Shown: one piece after another, positions 11,549 through 23,066 of the stretch
Position numbering within the stretch: the stretch's first letter is position 1
Layout: the number at the start of each line of letters is the position of its first letter
Origin: Spodoptera frugiperda
Lineage: Eukaryota > Arthropoda > Insecta > Lepidoptera > Noctuidae
Assembly: GCF_023101765.2 (NCBI RefSeq)
Contig: NC_064236.1
Span: forward strand, 17,262,993 to 17,326,992
DNA: 64,000 nt
Reading direction: 5' to 3'
The notes under the pieces: generated by a model
The model's database searches: none
Told to the model about the DNA's origin: nothing
Seen by the model: only the letters and a program-made list of their open reading frames with translations
Made by a program: the position numbers and the translations under genes

Positions 11549-11732
11549 AGCAAAAACTGAAATCACTCTTGATAGTTTCAAGAATATAGTCAAAAGTTTC
11601 TACACTCATTCTAGTGTAGTCGTAGAATTTGTCGGAATTTTGTCTTTGTTCTTCATAATTTCGATAAAACTCGCCATTTATTTTCCTTGCCCTATAGTAG
11701 GTCTTCTTCTTTAGCCCACAGTAAATCGAGCG
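11546..11732 (-). pseudogene. PIF/Harbinger transposase N-terminal fragment
   Basis: On -, the open stretch contains KINGEFYRNYEEQRQNSDKF followed by YDYTRMSVETFDYILETIKS, the conserved N-terminal block of DDE_Tnp_4 (Harbinger) transposases, which read as GEF..LY...R...E.F..YFRM...TFD.LL. The three acidic catalytic residues lie further downstream in the family and are absent here because the frame runs into the deletion point near 11546. It belongs to the element at 11172-11933 and converges with the MADF-like frame. Confidence 0.75.
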
Positions 11733-11985
11733 TTAGGAATAAATTTGAATCAAAAAGATTTCGTTCGCTAATAAAAACAAATATCTCGACAACACAACCA
11801 CGAACACAACACTACACCGCTGTAGTGCCGCGCGATCTGCCCGCTAGTTTCGAGAACGGGTCCGCCGCCGCCGCCCCGCTCCCGCTCCCGCGCCGCCGCC
11901 GCCCCGCTGCCCGCAAAATTCGAGGCTGAGGCCTTATAGTTTATGTGTAGGAGAAGTGCAGAACGCTAATATTTTTCAAAAATAA

Positions 11986-13988
11986 TGCTTGTAAAGTACA
12001 TTAAATCAATAAATAAAACATTACACACACTACCATGCATAGTATCTGATCGTATTTGACAAAACGTCAAAATCGACAGACATTGCGATGATATTCTCAC
12101 GTCTCATATGAATAGTTTTCCTGTTCATGATGCGCCGGAATATTTATTAATTTGAATTTTACAAAACTAATAGCAATTCGTTAAATAAAAATTATCCTTG
12201 AACGTATGTTAAGTGGTATTGTAAATTAAATTAAAATTCGCCTAGTGGTCGAAGGTCGAATTTCGACCACTAAGCGACCACTAAGTAGTATCAAATAAAA
12301 TTACGAAATGTCTGTATGATATCTGTGAATATTCGTGTTCTGTTAATGAATGAAATTACGTATTTGACTATGTAGGTTTAGCATGATTTTATAGGGTATG
12401 CTTATGTGCATGTATGGCACGCCACTGTCTAAATCAAATATTTACTTTTACTTATTTATACAGACAGAATTGACCGAGTATCGAAATTCTTCTCCGAAGC
12501 ATATTTGAAGATATTGAAGAAATAAGAGGCATATTCAGTCCAAGAGTGACCGACTATCATAGAGATAAGGAAGGAACGTGTTCACTTTAAACAAAATTTT
12601 GCCATCCAGGCACTTTACTAACACGATTAATTAATTTTCGTGGGCCCTTTATCACTGACAGTCAATACTACCAAAACTTTTCTATAAAAAGCAATCAGTG
12701 CCCGAACAGACTTTTCGATATGCACAACATGTCATAGAGTGCATTTAAAATTAATTTCCGTAACCACATCACGCATGGCATGACAGTATTGGGATATTAA
12801 TTAAAATTAAATTACGTGCTGTAGACCGCCGCACTGATCATCTCTTAGTGTTCTCTAAAGTATTTTTGTACTGAATAGTTATTTTAAGGTCGAACTCAAT
12901 AAATGATACTTACATACGCACGTGTCTTGTCGAGTGTCTCTCGATAATGGATTCTTTGATATATTTTGTTGAAAGTAATTTTCCTCGAGGAAAATTAAAA
13001 ACCCTCATGTTCGGAATTCATATACAACACACACCTAACGTTATTTCCAAAACTTCAATGTTGTCACTATTCTAAAGCAAACCAATAACAATATTGATGA
13101 TTGTGACGAGGATGTTTAGCAATCCTTTAACAATAACGCAATTTCCTTTCAAAACCTGCAGGACCGAGACGACACTAGCGCCAACAGGTGAGAGCAAAAA
13201 TTAAACCCTAATTTTGACAAAGCATGTGCTTAAATCGCCTCTTATTCACCTCGAGTGGGTCCTACATTTTTCGGGACTATTGCTATTTCTTATAAGACAG
13301 AGGTAAAACATTTAAAAAATCTAAATGTTACCTTAATATAGTAAAAAATACTGATGTTGCTATATTTTTTCATCAATTTCTACTACAAACAAATTTAATT
13401 AATTGAAAACTTGAAGTATTAACTTTTTCTTTGATATATTTGAGACTTACGTCTTTAGGTATAGCAATATTCCCTTTTAATATCGAACTTCTGACTTTTG
13501 AGTTAGAACAAGAAAAGTAATCTTGTCTACTTTCTTTTTCGGATAAAATTTTAATGTGTATCTCTGAATAGTTTCAGAGTTCGATGTATACGAAATGTTT
13601 ATTAACGTAATGAAAAAAATCTGATCGAGTTTCAAAAAGCATTTTTTTAGACCAGATAATTTATATTTATGACTTTTCCATCGCTATTAATCTTTTAATT
13701 CATTTAATTTAAAATGAAGGCAAAAACGTTACCACATTAACTTTAAATTTTAATTGTTTTTAACTTATTTGTGTACACGTATATCGAGATAAATATAATA
13801 ATATGCAGGTCCATAGGTATATGCTTGATAGCTGTCCCGACGTCGATAGTCCCAACAAAGAATGAGATAATTAAGCAATTTTACTGAAATTGAGCATTGA
13901 TCATCATTATACTAAGTACTTTAAACTGATTTGCGAGTAATGTTAGATTATTTATGAAGAGGATTTCACTTATATTTTTGTACTGAAA
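11986..13988. other. Intergenic, nothing firm
   Basis: AT-rich. 12245-12282 holds an imperfect GTGGTCGAA/TTCGACCAC inverted repeat. One exon-like 26-base island at 13162-13187 was not accepted. No repeat family recognised otherwise. Confidence 0.4.
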
Positions 13989-14180
13989 CTTCTTTCTGTC
14001 CTTATACCAAGCAGCTTGGGGTCGGCACAAAACGTTTACTCTTTTCATTTTCCTCTATCAGACGTCATCCTATCAATAAATCCTTTCTAATACAATCTAC
14101 CCACCATTTATTCTTCGTTCGTCCTCTAACTTTCCATCCGCCTTTTCCTTTGTCAAATGACGGTGACGGTCATACCTCAT
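13989..14180. repeat. Moth dispersed repeat (CCTTATACCAAGCAGCTTGG type)
   Basis: The CAGCTTGGGGTCGGCACAAA, GACGTCATCCTATCAATAAA and CTAACTTTCCATCCGCC phrases belong to a non-coding repeat that I recognise from lepidopteran genomes. The class is not determined. Confidence 0.5.
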
Positions 14181-14927
14181 GTCCGTATCAAAAGAATTGA
14201 CTACCTTTCAGCCTCTATCACCACCGCCATTATCAGACTTCCTTTAAAATTTCGGTACAAAATACAAGTATCAACACTGAGATTATGGGACTTTGCCAAT
14301 CGACTGCATAGTTTATTTAATTCAATACAAATCAATTTATTCATTCTGTTTTAAAATATACTTTTATTACAGTACAACCCTTTTGGAAATAACTTTGTTG
14401 GACTATCTTTGAAGGTACAGAAATAATACTGAAGGCGTAGACTCCTTGCTGCCAGTAGAAGAAATTCTGAAAACTGTATCTAGGATAGAAGGACCAGATA
14501 TGTTTTTGAAAGTGGTATTTTTATTTTGTATTATGTATGTATTTTTTTTTTAATATAATACCATTATGTCAATGAAACCGGATTGCTTTGATTGTTTTGC
14601 TAATATGACTTTTCATGCCGACATTTAATATTTTCGGACTGGTGCTGTCTTTTATCCTTCTATCCTAAAAAATACAACCCTGATATTCAAATTGCTATAG
14701 ATTGGAACTTTCATCTTTATTAAAACGTTACAGAGATATTGGTAATGAGATTTTATGAATATTAGGATTGCTATGGAAGCATACTGAAGTAATGGTTTCA
14801 ACAAAGGTGGTAACTACACCAGCTGTGATGATACCAACACTTCTATTAGAACCTCCAGAACTTACTCTATGCACAAACCTTTTGCAGACCGCTTACCAAC
14901 TGAGAGAAACACCTGGAATGTACTTAC
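14181..14927. other. Downstream of PTP exon 2: intron 2 start and unresolved open stretches
   Basis: On -, this begins intron 2 of the phosphatase gene. On +, 14416-14515 is open and reads coding-like (LLPVEEILKTVSRIEGPDMF) and 14784-14939 is open too, but neither has a start, splice context or family that I recognise. Confidence 0.35.
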
Positions 14928-15089
14928 TGTTACATAGTTAGCGTTGATGTAATCCCTCTCACAGCGCTTCAGCACAACCCTGGTGTGGTCAAAGGGGTTC
15001 ACGTCGCGGTAGCGGTTCAGTGGCTTGTTCTGAGGCTTCTTGGCTTCGTTCAAGGTGTAGCCGTACCGTTGGCATTCCAGCCCGATCTT
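14928..15089 (-). CDS. Ptp61F: PTP61F/PTPN1-like tyrosine phosphatase, exon 2
   Basis: 54 codons, phase 0 at both ends. The acceptor is CACAG before KIGLEC and the donor is GTAAGT after NYVT. The residues KPLNRYRDVNPFDHTRVVLK followed by RCERDYINANYV are the N-terminal NRYRDV.P.D..R..L...DYINA signature of the classical PTP domain, closest in memory to Drosophila Ptp61F and vertebrate PTPN1/PTPN2. In that family NRYRD starts the phosphotyrosine-recognition loop region; the catalytic HCSAGxGR loop comes much later and was not found in this window. The next exon should lie at lower coordinates or beyond position 1. Confidence 0.88.
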
Positions 15090-16725
15090 CTGTGGGGTGA
15101 AATTGTCAATATTAGCTTTCAAACTGATTGGAACAACTAAGCCTATGGAGTTTCTTGCTTGACATTTTAGGTAAAGCAAGGAAAGAAATGACAGAGAATA
15201 ATATTTTTATGCTTGTTAGATGTTGTAGCAGTGGTTCCGTCCTATTCTATTACTTTTTTTAAATATGGCCCCATACTACATTTTTATCCTGTCTTGTAGG
15301 TATAAATATTCGATTTATTATTTAATTTTATTCAATTGGTTTTTGTATGCTGCAATATAGGTGTTATAGTAGATTCTAACAGTAAAACTTTACTAGACTT
15401 ACATTTCTAGGAACCCTTTTTTATAGCATTAATAAATACAGGAGAAAAAGTTCGAAAATGTAATTGGTGTACTTAACTATTAGGTAATGACATGTTGCTG
15501 TATTTCCGAAATTATTTTCCTAGTAACTATTATACACATAGTATGGATAGTTACTGGGAAATTTTTTGTCATAATCATTTGTGGTTTTGCAATATCACTT
15601 GGTTACTGGAGATTTTGTTGGAATGCCTGAAGTACTGTGACACAAATTTATGAATGCTGTTAATTCTTGTTTAATTATGTTTTAATTATTTATTTCTTTA
15701 TTAAGGCTTACCAACTTAGATACATACAGACAATCTTATAAATATGGGAAACAACAGTTAGTGTATGCTCTTAAATTAAAGGTAGGCTCAACATTATTTT
15801 TAGACCGTTCAAGCTATAAGTATAAAACAATTTAAAAAAATAAAGAAATTAAGTGCAAAGAAATTATGTACAAACATAATAAAAACTAAAGATTGGGTAA
15901 ACCATAAAATTTATGGTTTAAAAGATGTATTTTATAAAATACATGTATTTTACTTTTTTGTCTGCCGTTATAACTTTTGAATTAAATAAATAAATAAAAA
16001 CTACCATGTTTAATACAGGATAACACTGAACGGACAAAAATTTTGAACTCTGCGTCATAGTAACTTTTATTTAGCTCAAAATTACCTATCCAGCATTTGT
16101 TCAAAGTATTTGAGTATTTCGTGAAGAAAGACAATTCGATTTTGAGAGATATTTTAGTCTCATAATGATAATTTAGCTTGGTAAATATTTCTATATTTAT
16201 CTCATTTATTATTTATAATTTTCTCAAGCCAATTATTATACCTGATTTATTAAGTACCCCTTAATTACAGTTGCTGACAGCAGAATGTTTAATATAATAA
16301 ATACACCTAGCATTATATGCTGTTCATAAAGAAAATACACCTTCAGGAACTTCTGTCTCCAACACCTCCCCAGGAACCTATTTTCCTAAAGGAGTTTATC
16401 ATCAGCATCAGTTTAAATCCGCCCCTAAGGCTACCCACTGACCGTTTCTTCTCAGTAACACAGCATCTGTTCTCTCCCCAGCCAGACCACAAAAACAATA
16501 ACAAAAAAAAAACAAAATTGTAAGAAAAGAAAATAATATTTAGGAAGTAGGAAATGCCACCGCTAAAATACGCCAGCGAAAACCCTTACTTTCAGAAATG
16601 ATGATAAAAAATTGAAAGTTAAAAAACATTCAAAAACTTCAAATCGCGATATGTAATAAGTTATTAAGATGTTGTTAGTTTATAGCGCGTGGCACAGAAA
16701 TACCGCGTCCCACCTACGCACGTAC
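15090..16725 (-). other. Ptp61F: Intron 1 of the PTP61F-like gene
   Basis: 1,636 bp between the two coding exons, with GTACGT at the 5' side (- strand) and CCCACAG at the 3' side. It is AT-rich. It contains short inverted repeats (about 15500-15565 and 15900-15950) but no recognised element. Confidence 0.8.
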
Positions 16726-16812
16726 CTGATAGACCAGGGCCCAAGCATTCCTGGACACGATGTCCAAGTACTCCTCCTCAACTTTGTTGGTGTAGACGTT
16801 GTTTTGACTCAT
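16726..16812 (-). CDS. Ptp61F: PTP61F/PTPN1-like tyrosine phosphatase, first coding exon
   Basis: The ATG (16810-16812) opens 29 codons, MSQNNVYTNKVEEEYLDIVS then RNAWALVYQ, ending at the GTACGT donor. It joins in phase 0 to 14928-15089. Non-receptor PTP1B/Ptp61F enzymes start with a short acidic helix containing a similar E-x-E-Y/F..I pattern just before the NRYRD block, so this is the true N-terminus. The protein dephosphorylates tyrosines in insulin/JAK-STAT type signalling at the ER surface or nucleus; this role is family knowledge. It is transcribed away from ArfGAP1, about 6.4 kb away. Confidence 0.85.
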
Positions 16813-17394
16813 TGTTCAAGTTGTTTCCTTCTTTAGCTCACTCTTAACGAAGTATTGTTTGGGTATTGGATACCGCTAACTGTACAAGTTTGAATGTTAC
16901 TAACAGTTGTAGTAAGTGATAGATATGTTGTGAATACAGGATGTGCCTGGTGCAGGTGTTATGTTAAACTTATTTCAACCCGTAGCCCGTAACAACTGTT
17001 CAAGCGACGAAATCAGAATGATTTAGATCTGGATAGCGGCCTTCAACATGAGTGTATTGCTGACGGACTTAGTGTTGTCAGTTTTGTTTACAAAATCACT
17101 GCCTTCCTCGAAACCTACCACGGTAGATTTGTAATGTCAAGAATTGCGCGCCAAATTCAAATTCTCATACATTTACACTGTTTTTTACAAAATTTTATTT
17201 GCGTATTCAGTAGATCTGAGAGTCGGCACCTATCTATTTTCCATACCCCTAAGTGATCTAAGTGATAAGGGTCGTTCACTCTAAATATATATATTTTTCT
17301 TTTTGACGTTTTTAAGCTATTGCATTGCATAGCTTCTATCGTGGGCCTTGAGCGAGGAGATCGAATCCAGAAATTCCGTAAAGAAAAATCCTAA
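16813..17394 (-). promoter_or_regulatory. 5' UTR and likely promoter of the PTP61F-like gene
   Basis: This is sequence upstream of the ATG on -. Position relative to the start codon is the only basis; no TATA box or initiator can be fixed. A hAT MITE (17395-17506) bounds it. Confidence 0.3.
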
Positions 17395-17506
17395 CAGTGT
17401 TGCTATTTTGAAAAATAGGTAAATCTGAGGCTTAGCTTGGTAGACAAGTAGACTGAGAACAACGTTGGTAGATCTACCTAAAAGCTGCTAGAGAGTGGCA
17501 ACACTG
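17395..17506. mobile_element. Short hAT-type MITE
   Basis: 112 bp with CAGTGTTGC at one end and GCAACACTG at the other. Read in reverse it is homologous to the first part of the hAT element at 22499-23058 (shared CTTTTAGGTAGATCTACCAA, AGCCTCA, ACCTGTTT-like words). No matching 8-bp duplication remains. Confidence 0.7.
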
Positions 17507-18370
17507 CCCCACTCTTAGAACAATTTGACAGGTTCATAATTGAAGTGGCGCCATCTGGCAGCTTGACAAAAAAGTTTAACCAAAACACTCAATAGGTAGT
17601 GTCACTAACGCATTATGTTCTAAAAATGTACCTAATATATAGAAAATAATTCTTAACATCTAAATATAACAATTATACGCTAATAATTAATATAAGAATA
17701 AACACGTACTTCTTTTATCTTAAGAATTAAATTAATAAGGTATGAGGTTCCTGTCTCTGGAGCCCTAACCACCGGTAGCGGGACCATGCTCCCGCTACTT
17801 GTCGGCTCCTTCCTATTTTTATATTTTTAAATGTTATTTTGTTTTTTATTTTCAGTAATGTTTAAAAATATAATTTTAGAGTATTTTAATTAAATATATA
17901 AATATAATATTTTCAACTGAAAATACAATATGTAATTTCAAATTTTAATTAAAATGGCTGCTACGTGTTTACGTCTAGTCTCTGAGAGTTTAGTTAGACG
18001 GTTGACGGGTTAGTAACTTTTTGAAATATCACGCTTATATAATATTAAAATTGTAATTGCATAAGTTTATAAAAAATGTTAAGCAATGCAAAGCTTTACC
18101 GCGGCAGTCTCCAAGTGCTACACGTATTTTTTTGGTTTTTATTTATTATACATTATATACATACAAACCAAAATTTTATATATTAGGCAAGAAATAATTT
18201 ATAACATAAAACAACGTTTGCTGGATCAGGTGGTAATAAACCATACTAATATATAAAGCTAAAGTGTTTGTTTGTTTGTTTGAGCGCGCTAATTCTAGAA
18301 CTACTGGTCTGATTTGTATAATTCATTTCATTTATTTCTATCATTATCATATTACAGTGTATAGCAAACA
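17507..18370. other. Intergenic with small hairpin
   Basis: 17775-17798 forms a 9-bp GC-rich hairpin (GTAGCGGGA/TCCCGCTAC), probably part of a dispersed repeat tail. 18245-18310 holds a GTTTGTTTGTTTG tract, the reverse of the repeat family at 48931. No gene. Confidence 0.4.
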
Positions 18371-18650
18371 ATTTGGATTTAATAACTAGATACTCTGTCT
18401 TACAGATCATCAGGCCAACCCATCGACGCAACGCATTGTTTATTTTGAGAGCTATGTCTGTAAAATTACATGAGCTCTCTCCAAATTCTAAGATCTTCAT
18501 CACTAACACTGGTTGATAGACACTGCGGGATTTTTGACGAGAAGAATTTGGATTTAATAACTAGATACTCTGTCTTACAGATCATCAGGCCAACCCATCG
18601 ACGCAACGCATTGTTTATATAGTAAAATTACATGAAAATTCTAAGATCTT
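18371..18650. repeat. Local direct duplication, about 176-bp period
   Basis: About 70 identical bases starting TTGGATTTAATAACTAGATA occur at 18373 and 18549. After them the second copy continues as in the first (AAAATTACATG, AAATTCTAAGATCTT) but with two small deletions. Confidence 0.8.
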
Positions 18651-18861
18651 ATACTAAAGATAGTTAATTGATATAAATATAACACTATGGCTTATTTTAT
18701 TTTTATATTTATTTATTGATTTACATCAGGCAACGAAGGCCCATATTAATACAATAATACTATACTAAAACATAAAAAATACAATAAATACATAATCATG
18801 ATATTAATTATTACGGTCACACGATGTGACGATGCGTGGCGTCGTATTACGCTGCTCGGTG

Positions 18862-19290
18862 TCACGTAGCCTGCTTCGAAAACGTCGGTAGGACACTCTT
18901 CGGCCAAAATTCTGCCTTGAGGAATTTATCAAGGTATTGAGTTGGAACTCGCACCACAAACGACTTAAAGTTGGTATTTTGACGCGGTTCTAACCTTACT
19001 ACTCTCAAGGTACAGTTGGTCTTCACTTTCACATACTCCACGACGTCCTCAACCTTCGTGGAGTGGTGTAGTCAGGTCACATATAGCAGCGTCGTAGGCA
19101 CAGCTGGACGCAGCAGCATGTTAGATCCGGTCAATCCAGTACCGCACTGATTGCGAGAAGTAGGTTTCCTCTTCTTCTTTTGAACTTTGATGAAGCCATC
19201 CTTATCACACTCAGGCTTTTCTGGACAGCGCTGTACCGGAATCCTTGTTACGGATTCACAGCGCCGGTTCTGCTTACCCCTTAGATGGAC
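18862..19290 (-). pseudogene. Non-LTR retrotransposon ORF1 C-terminal relic
   Basis: One long frame on - interrupted by a single TGA. It reads CPEKPECDKDGFIKVQKKKR, NQCGTGLTGSNMLLRPAVPT, then after the stop KVEDVVEYVKVKTNCTLRVV and FKSFVVRVPTQYLDKFLKAE followed by FWPKSV. This matches my memory of ORF1 proteins of moth non-LTR elements (LLRPA.PTTLLYV, then a V.EYV..KTN.TLRV.RLE block and an FVVRVP..YL..F...FWP end). ORF1 proteins bind element RNA. The 3' end runs to a TGA at 18862. Confidence 0.65.
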
Positions 19291-20090
19291 TATTACATAA
19301 TTACTATATCAGGTGCAAATGAGATCAGTGAAATGGGTTAATAATTTTAACATACCAGAATTATCAGAAAATCTAATTAAATTAAGAAGGAAACAACAAT
19401 AACTTCAGTAGCTACAATTTAAAACTAATAAACATTAAACTAAAGTTAAAATTTAAGTAAATTTAAATTTAATTATTTTTGTGTTACATAGTGATTCGAG
19501 AAAGGTTATACAACATCACGCTATGTCCAATAGGAGCCAAGTAGAGCGGGTGAAACCGGGTGGAACTAGCTAGTATAAAATAAGACTATCTGTAATATAT
19601 ACGAAAATACTTACTTCAACACCTTAAAATAACCGTAAATCTTGAAATATTGCTTTCTGTGGAATCCTTTATTTCGACTAAATTATCATTCATTTATTTT
19701 ATAACATAATTTAAAATAATTATTAGATCATTAATTTAAACGTCCCATCCTAATGCAGGATTTCGTAAGAATATATATTTTAATTAATTAATCTACTTAT
19801 ATCAATAGTTTTAAAACAATGGCAACACCAGCGTTTAGCCTTCTATAGTTCGTGAGATTCGTCAAAGACTCTGTAACGAAAATAAATACCCAAATGCTTT
19901 TCAAGAAATGAGTGTTGTATTTGGACTTGGACCTGTCGTTATTGTTGAATTTAGGAACTTTTATAAATTATGGATGAAATCTTATGGGCAAACGGTCGGC
20001 CAAACTGATAATGAAAACTATCTTTATCAGTCCGTGTCCGCTATTGAGAAAATTATTCGTTCTATTTAGTTTTAGTATACCTTTTGTTTA
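19291..20090. other. Intergenic with repeat scrap
   Basis: 19490-19580 is a scrap of the 48931 repeat in reverse (CACGCTATGTCCAATAGGAG, GGGTGAAACCGGGTGG, AGCTAGTA). Nothing else recognised. Confidence 0.4.
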
Positions 20091-20290
20091 AAAGGGGAAA
20101 GTCTTCCAATGACTTCTATCGCCTTAGACAAGGCGAGAGGGAGTGTCAGACTCTTACTGACAAAAACCACCCTTTCCTATTCCTGCTTTTTGAACTGGAC
20201 CCCGGAGCACCGGTAAACCCGCTAGGTAGTCAGCAGGTCCGAATCAGAAATCAGCCCTACTCGGTCCCATTTGTGAGACCATCAAAGGTT
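20091..20290 (-). mobile_element. R1-like 3' end
   Basis: Reverse-strand 3' UTR phrases (GGGGAAAGTCTTCCAATGAC, GTGTCAGACTCTTACTGACA, CCGCTAGGTAGTCAGCAGGT). More diverged than the other copies, and truncated just before the coding part. Confidence 0.7.
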
Positions 20291-20680
20291 AAAGTTATAG
20301 CGTCGGTGGGGAGCAAATCAGGACCCACTGATTATCTTAACAGTTTATTGTTCAAGAACACACAGAATGTCTTACAAAAACTCACTTACAATAATAACTT
20401 TTGAGCGCGAGCCGTTTGCCCGCGCGAACGTGTCAAAACCCAAATGTCAACTCTCTGACACAGCGCGCTCTAGCGGACGGCTACCAAGATATGTGCTGGG
20501 GTTGCCGCGCTATAAAGTGTGATTAGGTTTTTCCATCAGAAACTTCTCAGTTACAGTCAGGTAGTCTGGATTTTTATCCGTATAGGACTTGCCATATGTA
20601 TATGTTACGGTCTGATTAATCGAAAATTATTAATAATTCATGTTTTGGTTTTGGTAAATGTGAATAATCTATCGAAATTT

Positions 20681-21743
20681 AACAGAAAAATAAAAAAATA
20701 AATTAAAAATTTAAAAAAACCCCCGACATAAAAACTTAATTTCCCTTTAAAAAGTAAAAAATAATAAAAGAAACCTAATCTTAAAGTACCTAAGAATGTA
20801 CTACTAATTCTAAAAAAAATACGTCGCGTTGGGGGACCGCTCCTAATTATTTCTTACTTCTCTACGATTTTTTCATAAGTATCACATGCTTGGTGTTAAC
20901 ATTAAAGTAAATTGATGTTTAAGTACTTAAATATAACGCAGAAAATAGAAATACAGCGGCGCGGGCGGCGGTGTGCTGTCCGTATTCATGCGGTCCCCCA
21001 ACGTGACGTATTTTTTTTTTACCCGACTGCGCCAGAAGGAGGGTTATTAGAATTATTAGTACATTCTTAGGTACTTTAAGATTAGGTTTCTTTTATTATT
21101 TTTTACTTTTTAAAGGGAAATTAAGTTTTTATGTCGGAGGTGTTTTTAAATTTTTAATTTAATTTTTTATTTCATACTTCTTATAGGTAGGTTAGGTTAA
21201 ATTAGGCTTAGTATATTACATATGCTTACTATAATTTCAATTCTTGTTAAGGTAAAGATTACATTCAAGGTCAAGCTCGTTCGCTTTGATTTTTTTTTTA
21301 CTTATTAATTACTAGTTTTTGTTTCTATAAGTAGGCTAAAGATTACATTGGTGCAGGTTTTATATTTTTGTATTTTATAAAATATTTAATTTTATTTTTA
21401 ATTTTTTATAATTTTTTTTTTTATTTTTTTATTTTTGTTAATACGAAAAAATTATATCTTTCAATATTTTCTTTCAGTGCGGTTTCATTTGAGACCCTAT
21501 CCCAGTATATTTGCAGACCTTCGGTTAATCTCCCGCTTTCACCGCCCATAACTTTAAAACGGCTCAACCGATTTTCATCAAACATGTCTAAAAACACTCG
21601 CACATAAGTCCCCTTTAATACGAAAAAAACTAAATTGAAATCACTGCATCCGTTCGGGAGTTATGATGCCACAGACAGACAGACAGACAGACAGACACGT
21701 CAAACTTATAACACCCCTCTTTTTGCGTCGGGGGTTAAAAACA
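20681..21743. mobile_element. CCCCCGAC-ended repeat with internal foldback, nested
   Basis: It is bounded by AACCCCCGACATAAAAA near 20717 and GCGTCGGGGGTT near 21735. Internal arms 20715-20840 and about 21000-21145 are near-perfect inverted copies. The last 230 bases hold a GTTTCATTTGAGACCC stretch, a CCGATTTTCATCAAACATGT stretch and a GACAGACA tract. It splits CGAAATTTA from TTACTTTTA, which are adjacent in copy 1 of the composite element. Confidence 0.65.
21671..21697. repeat. ACAG/GACA tetranucleotide tract
   Basis: Nearly seven units of ACAG in a row, within the CCCCCGAC-ended repeat. Confidence 0.9.
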
Positions 21744-22498
21744 TTACTTTTAATAGTAATTATTAATAATTCACGACACATATTGGTGAAAGTAATAAAA
21801 TAAATAAAAACCCAATGTTTTTTTACTATCAGGTATTTATTTATAATATGAAACAAAGTCTTACGATTATATTAATTAGAAATCACACAATCAAGGTTAC
21901 TTGTACTGGCTTTAAAACGACAAGACAACAAATTAATTAATTTGTATTTCAATTAAACCAATGCATGTATTATGCCCAGCCCTGCTTATACACAGGTTAG
22001 TTTTTGGAATTCTTCTGAGAGTTTTCACACTTAAATCGGACGATTACAAATTACGTAAGTAACAATATAATAAAAATAACTAGACTTATATTTTTGGTTA
22101 TTGTACTCAGTCATACAATTCAAAAATATAATGAATAAAATGCAAGGAAATCAGGCTGGTCATCAAACCATGAATAAAACTTTTGAATTGACTAGTACTA
22201 ATACTAGTTTTATCCTATCCAATCGTGTCTTGATTAGTAGTTTAGAAATTAACTTGCTTTCGTTGGCCAGACTCTAATTAACCAGATTTTAAAAGGGTGA
22301 CATCGATGTGCTGTTCATCTTTTTGGCTTTTTATGTTTGTCCAAATGTCTAGGTTTGGCGGCAGTGCTCAGATGTGACGAAAATGTCCGCGATATAATAA
22401 AAAAGCCAATCAATTAGGTTTCAAACATGAAATGCATTATGGTTTCATTTACGTAAAAAGACATATAAATAAAATAGTCTATGGATGCCAAGTGTACG

Positions 22499-23058
22499 CA
22501 GTGTTGCCACATCTACCAACTTTTAGGTAGATCTACCAAATTTGCCCTCAGTTTACAACCCAAGCCTCAAATCTACCTGTTTATCAAAATTTTCCAATGT
22601 ATCTAGTTATGTGTTTAATGTTAATAATTTTTGATACATAAATGTATATTATTATAATTGTATTTATAAATAAATTAATATTTTTTTCTTATTGAAGGAT
22701 GAGGCGGTATGGTTTTGTGATTTCGCTCAACGTCGAATAAAAAACACTTACGATTGACAGTTGACAACAAAATTGACTGATGACTCTCCGGTTCCTACCG
22801 CGTAAACCGTATTTGAAGAATTTGAGCTTTTTGTTAGCATTACTTCAAAATATTGAGTTGAATTTGGTGTAGTAATAATTCAAAACTTTTTAATAAGGAT
22901 ATGCTTAAAGACAAACAATAAATAACATTATTATTATTTATGTATTTTTATTAAAAATACCCTATTACATTTAGGTGGTAGATATACCTATTTTTAATCT
23001 TTGTTTCTACCGATTTTCGGGACATATTCTACTAAATTTCTAAAATTAGGCATCACTG
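22499..23058. mobile_element. hAT-type MITE next to the ArfGAP1 start
   Basis: 560 bp with ends CAGTGTTGCC and, from the right, CAGTGATGCC. It is flanked on both sides by a perfect 8-bp duplication AGTGTACG (22491-22498 and 23059-23066), diagnostic of hAT. It has no transposase frame. It lies about 120 bp upstream of the ArfGAP1 ATG and so sits in or beside its promoter. Confidence 0.9.
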
Positions 23059-23066
23059 AGTGTACG

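Larger units (their letters stand above)
11172..11933. mobile_element. PIF/Harbinger deletion derivative
   Basis: Terminal inverted repeats of at least 36 bp start GGCCTCGGCCTCGAATTTTG (left) and, read from the right end, GGCCTCAGCCTCGAATTTTG. They are GC-rich. The flanking triplets are TAA (11169-11171) and TTA (11934-11936), fitting the TWA target of PIF/Harbinger. Flanks 11088-11168 and 11937-11985 form one continuous sequence, in reverse, at about 44700-44815, which gives the empty site at 44736-44738. Inside, a MADF-like reading frame from the left and a transposase N-terminus from the right converge and meet at about 11546, so the middle of both genes has been deleted. Confidence 0.85.
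20600..21935 (+). mobile_element. Composite inverted-end element, copy 2 (interrupted)
   Basis: The left end GTTACGGTCTGATTAATCGA is followed by AAAATTATTAATAATT, matching the terminal repeat at 3509 and at 57629 in reverse. The body continues at 21744 (TTACTTTTAATAGTAATTAT, CACGACACATATTGGTG, ATTAGAAATCACACAATCAA) and stops at about 21935, just before the point where copies 1 and 3 join the R1 tail. Another element (20681-21743) sits inside. Confidence 0.65.

Noticed and set aside
13162..13187. 26-bp exon-like island (CTGCAG acceptor, GTGAGA donor)
   Set aside because: Too short to judge, no neighbouring exon in a compatible frame on +, and no recognisable peptide.
14416..14515. Open stretch LLPVEEILKTVSRIEGPDMF on +
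   Set aside because: Reads coding-like but has stops on both sides, no clear splice sites and no family I recognise.
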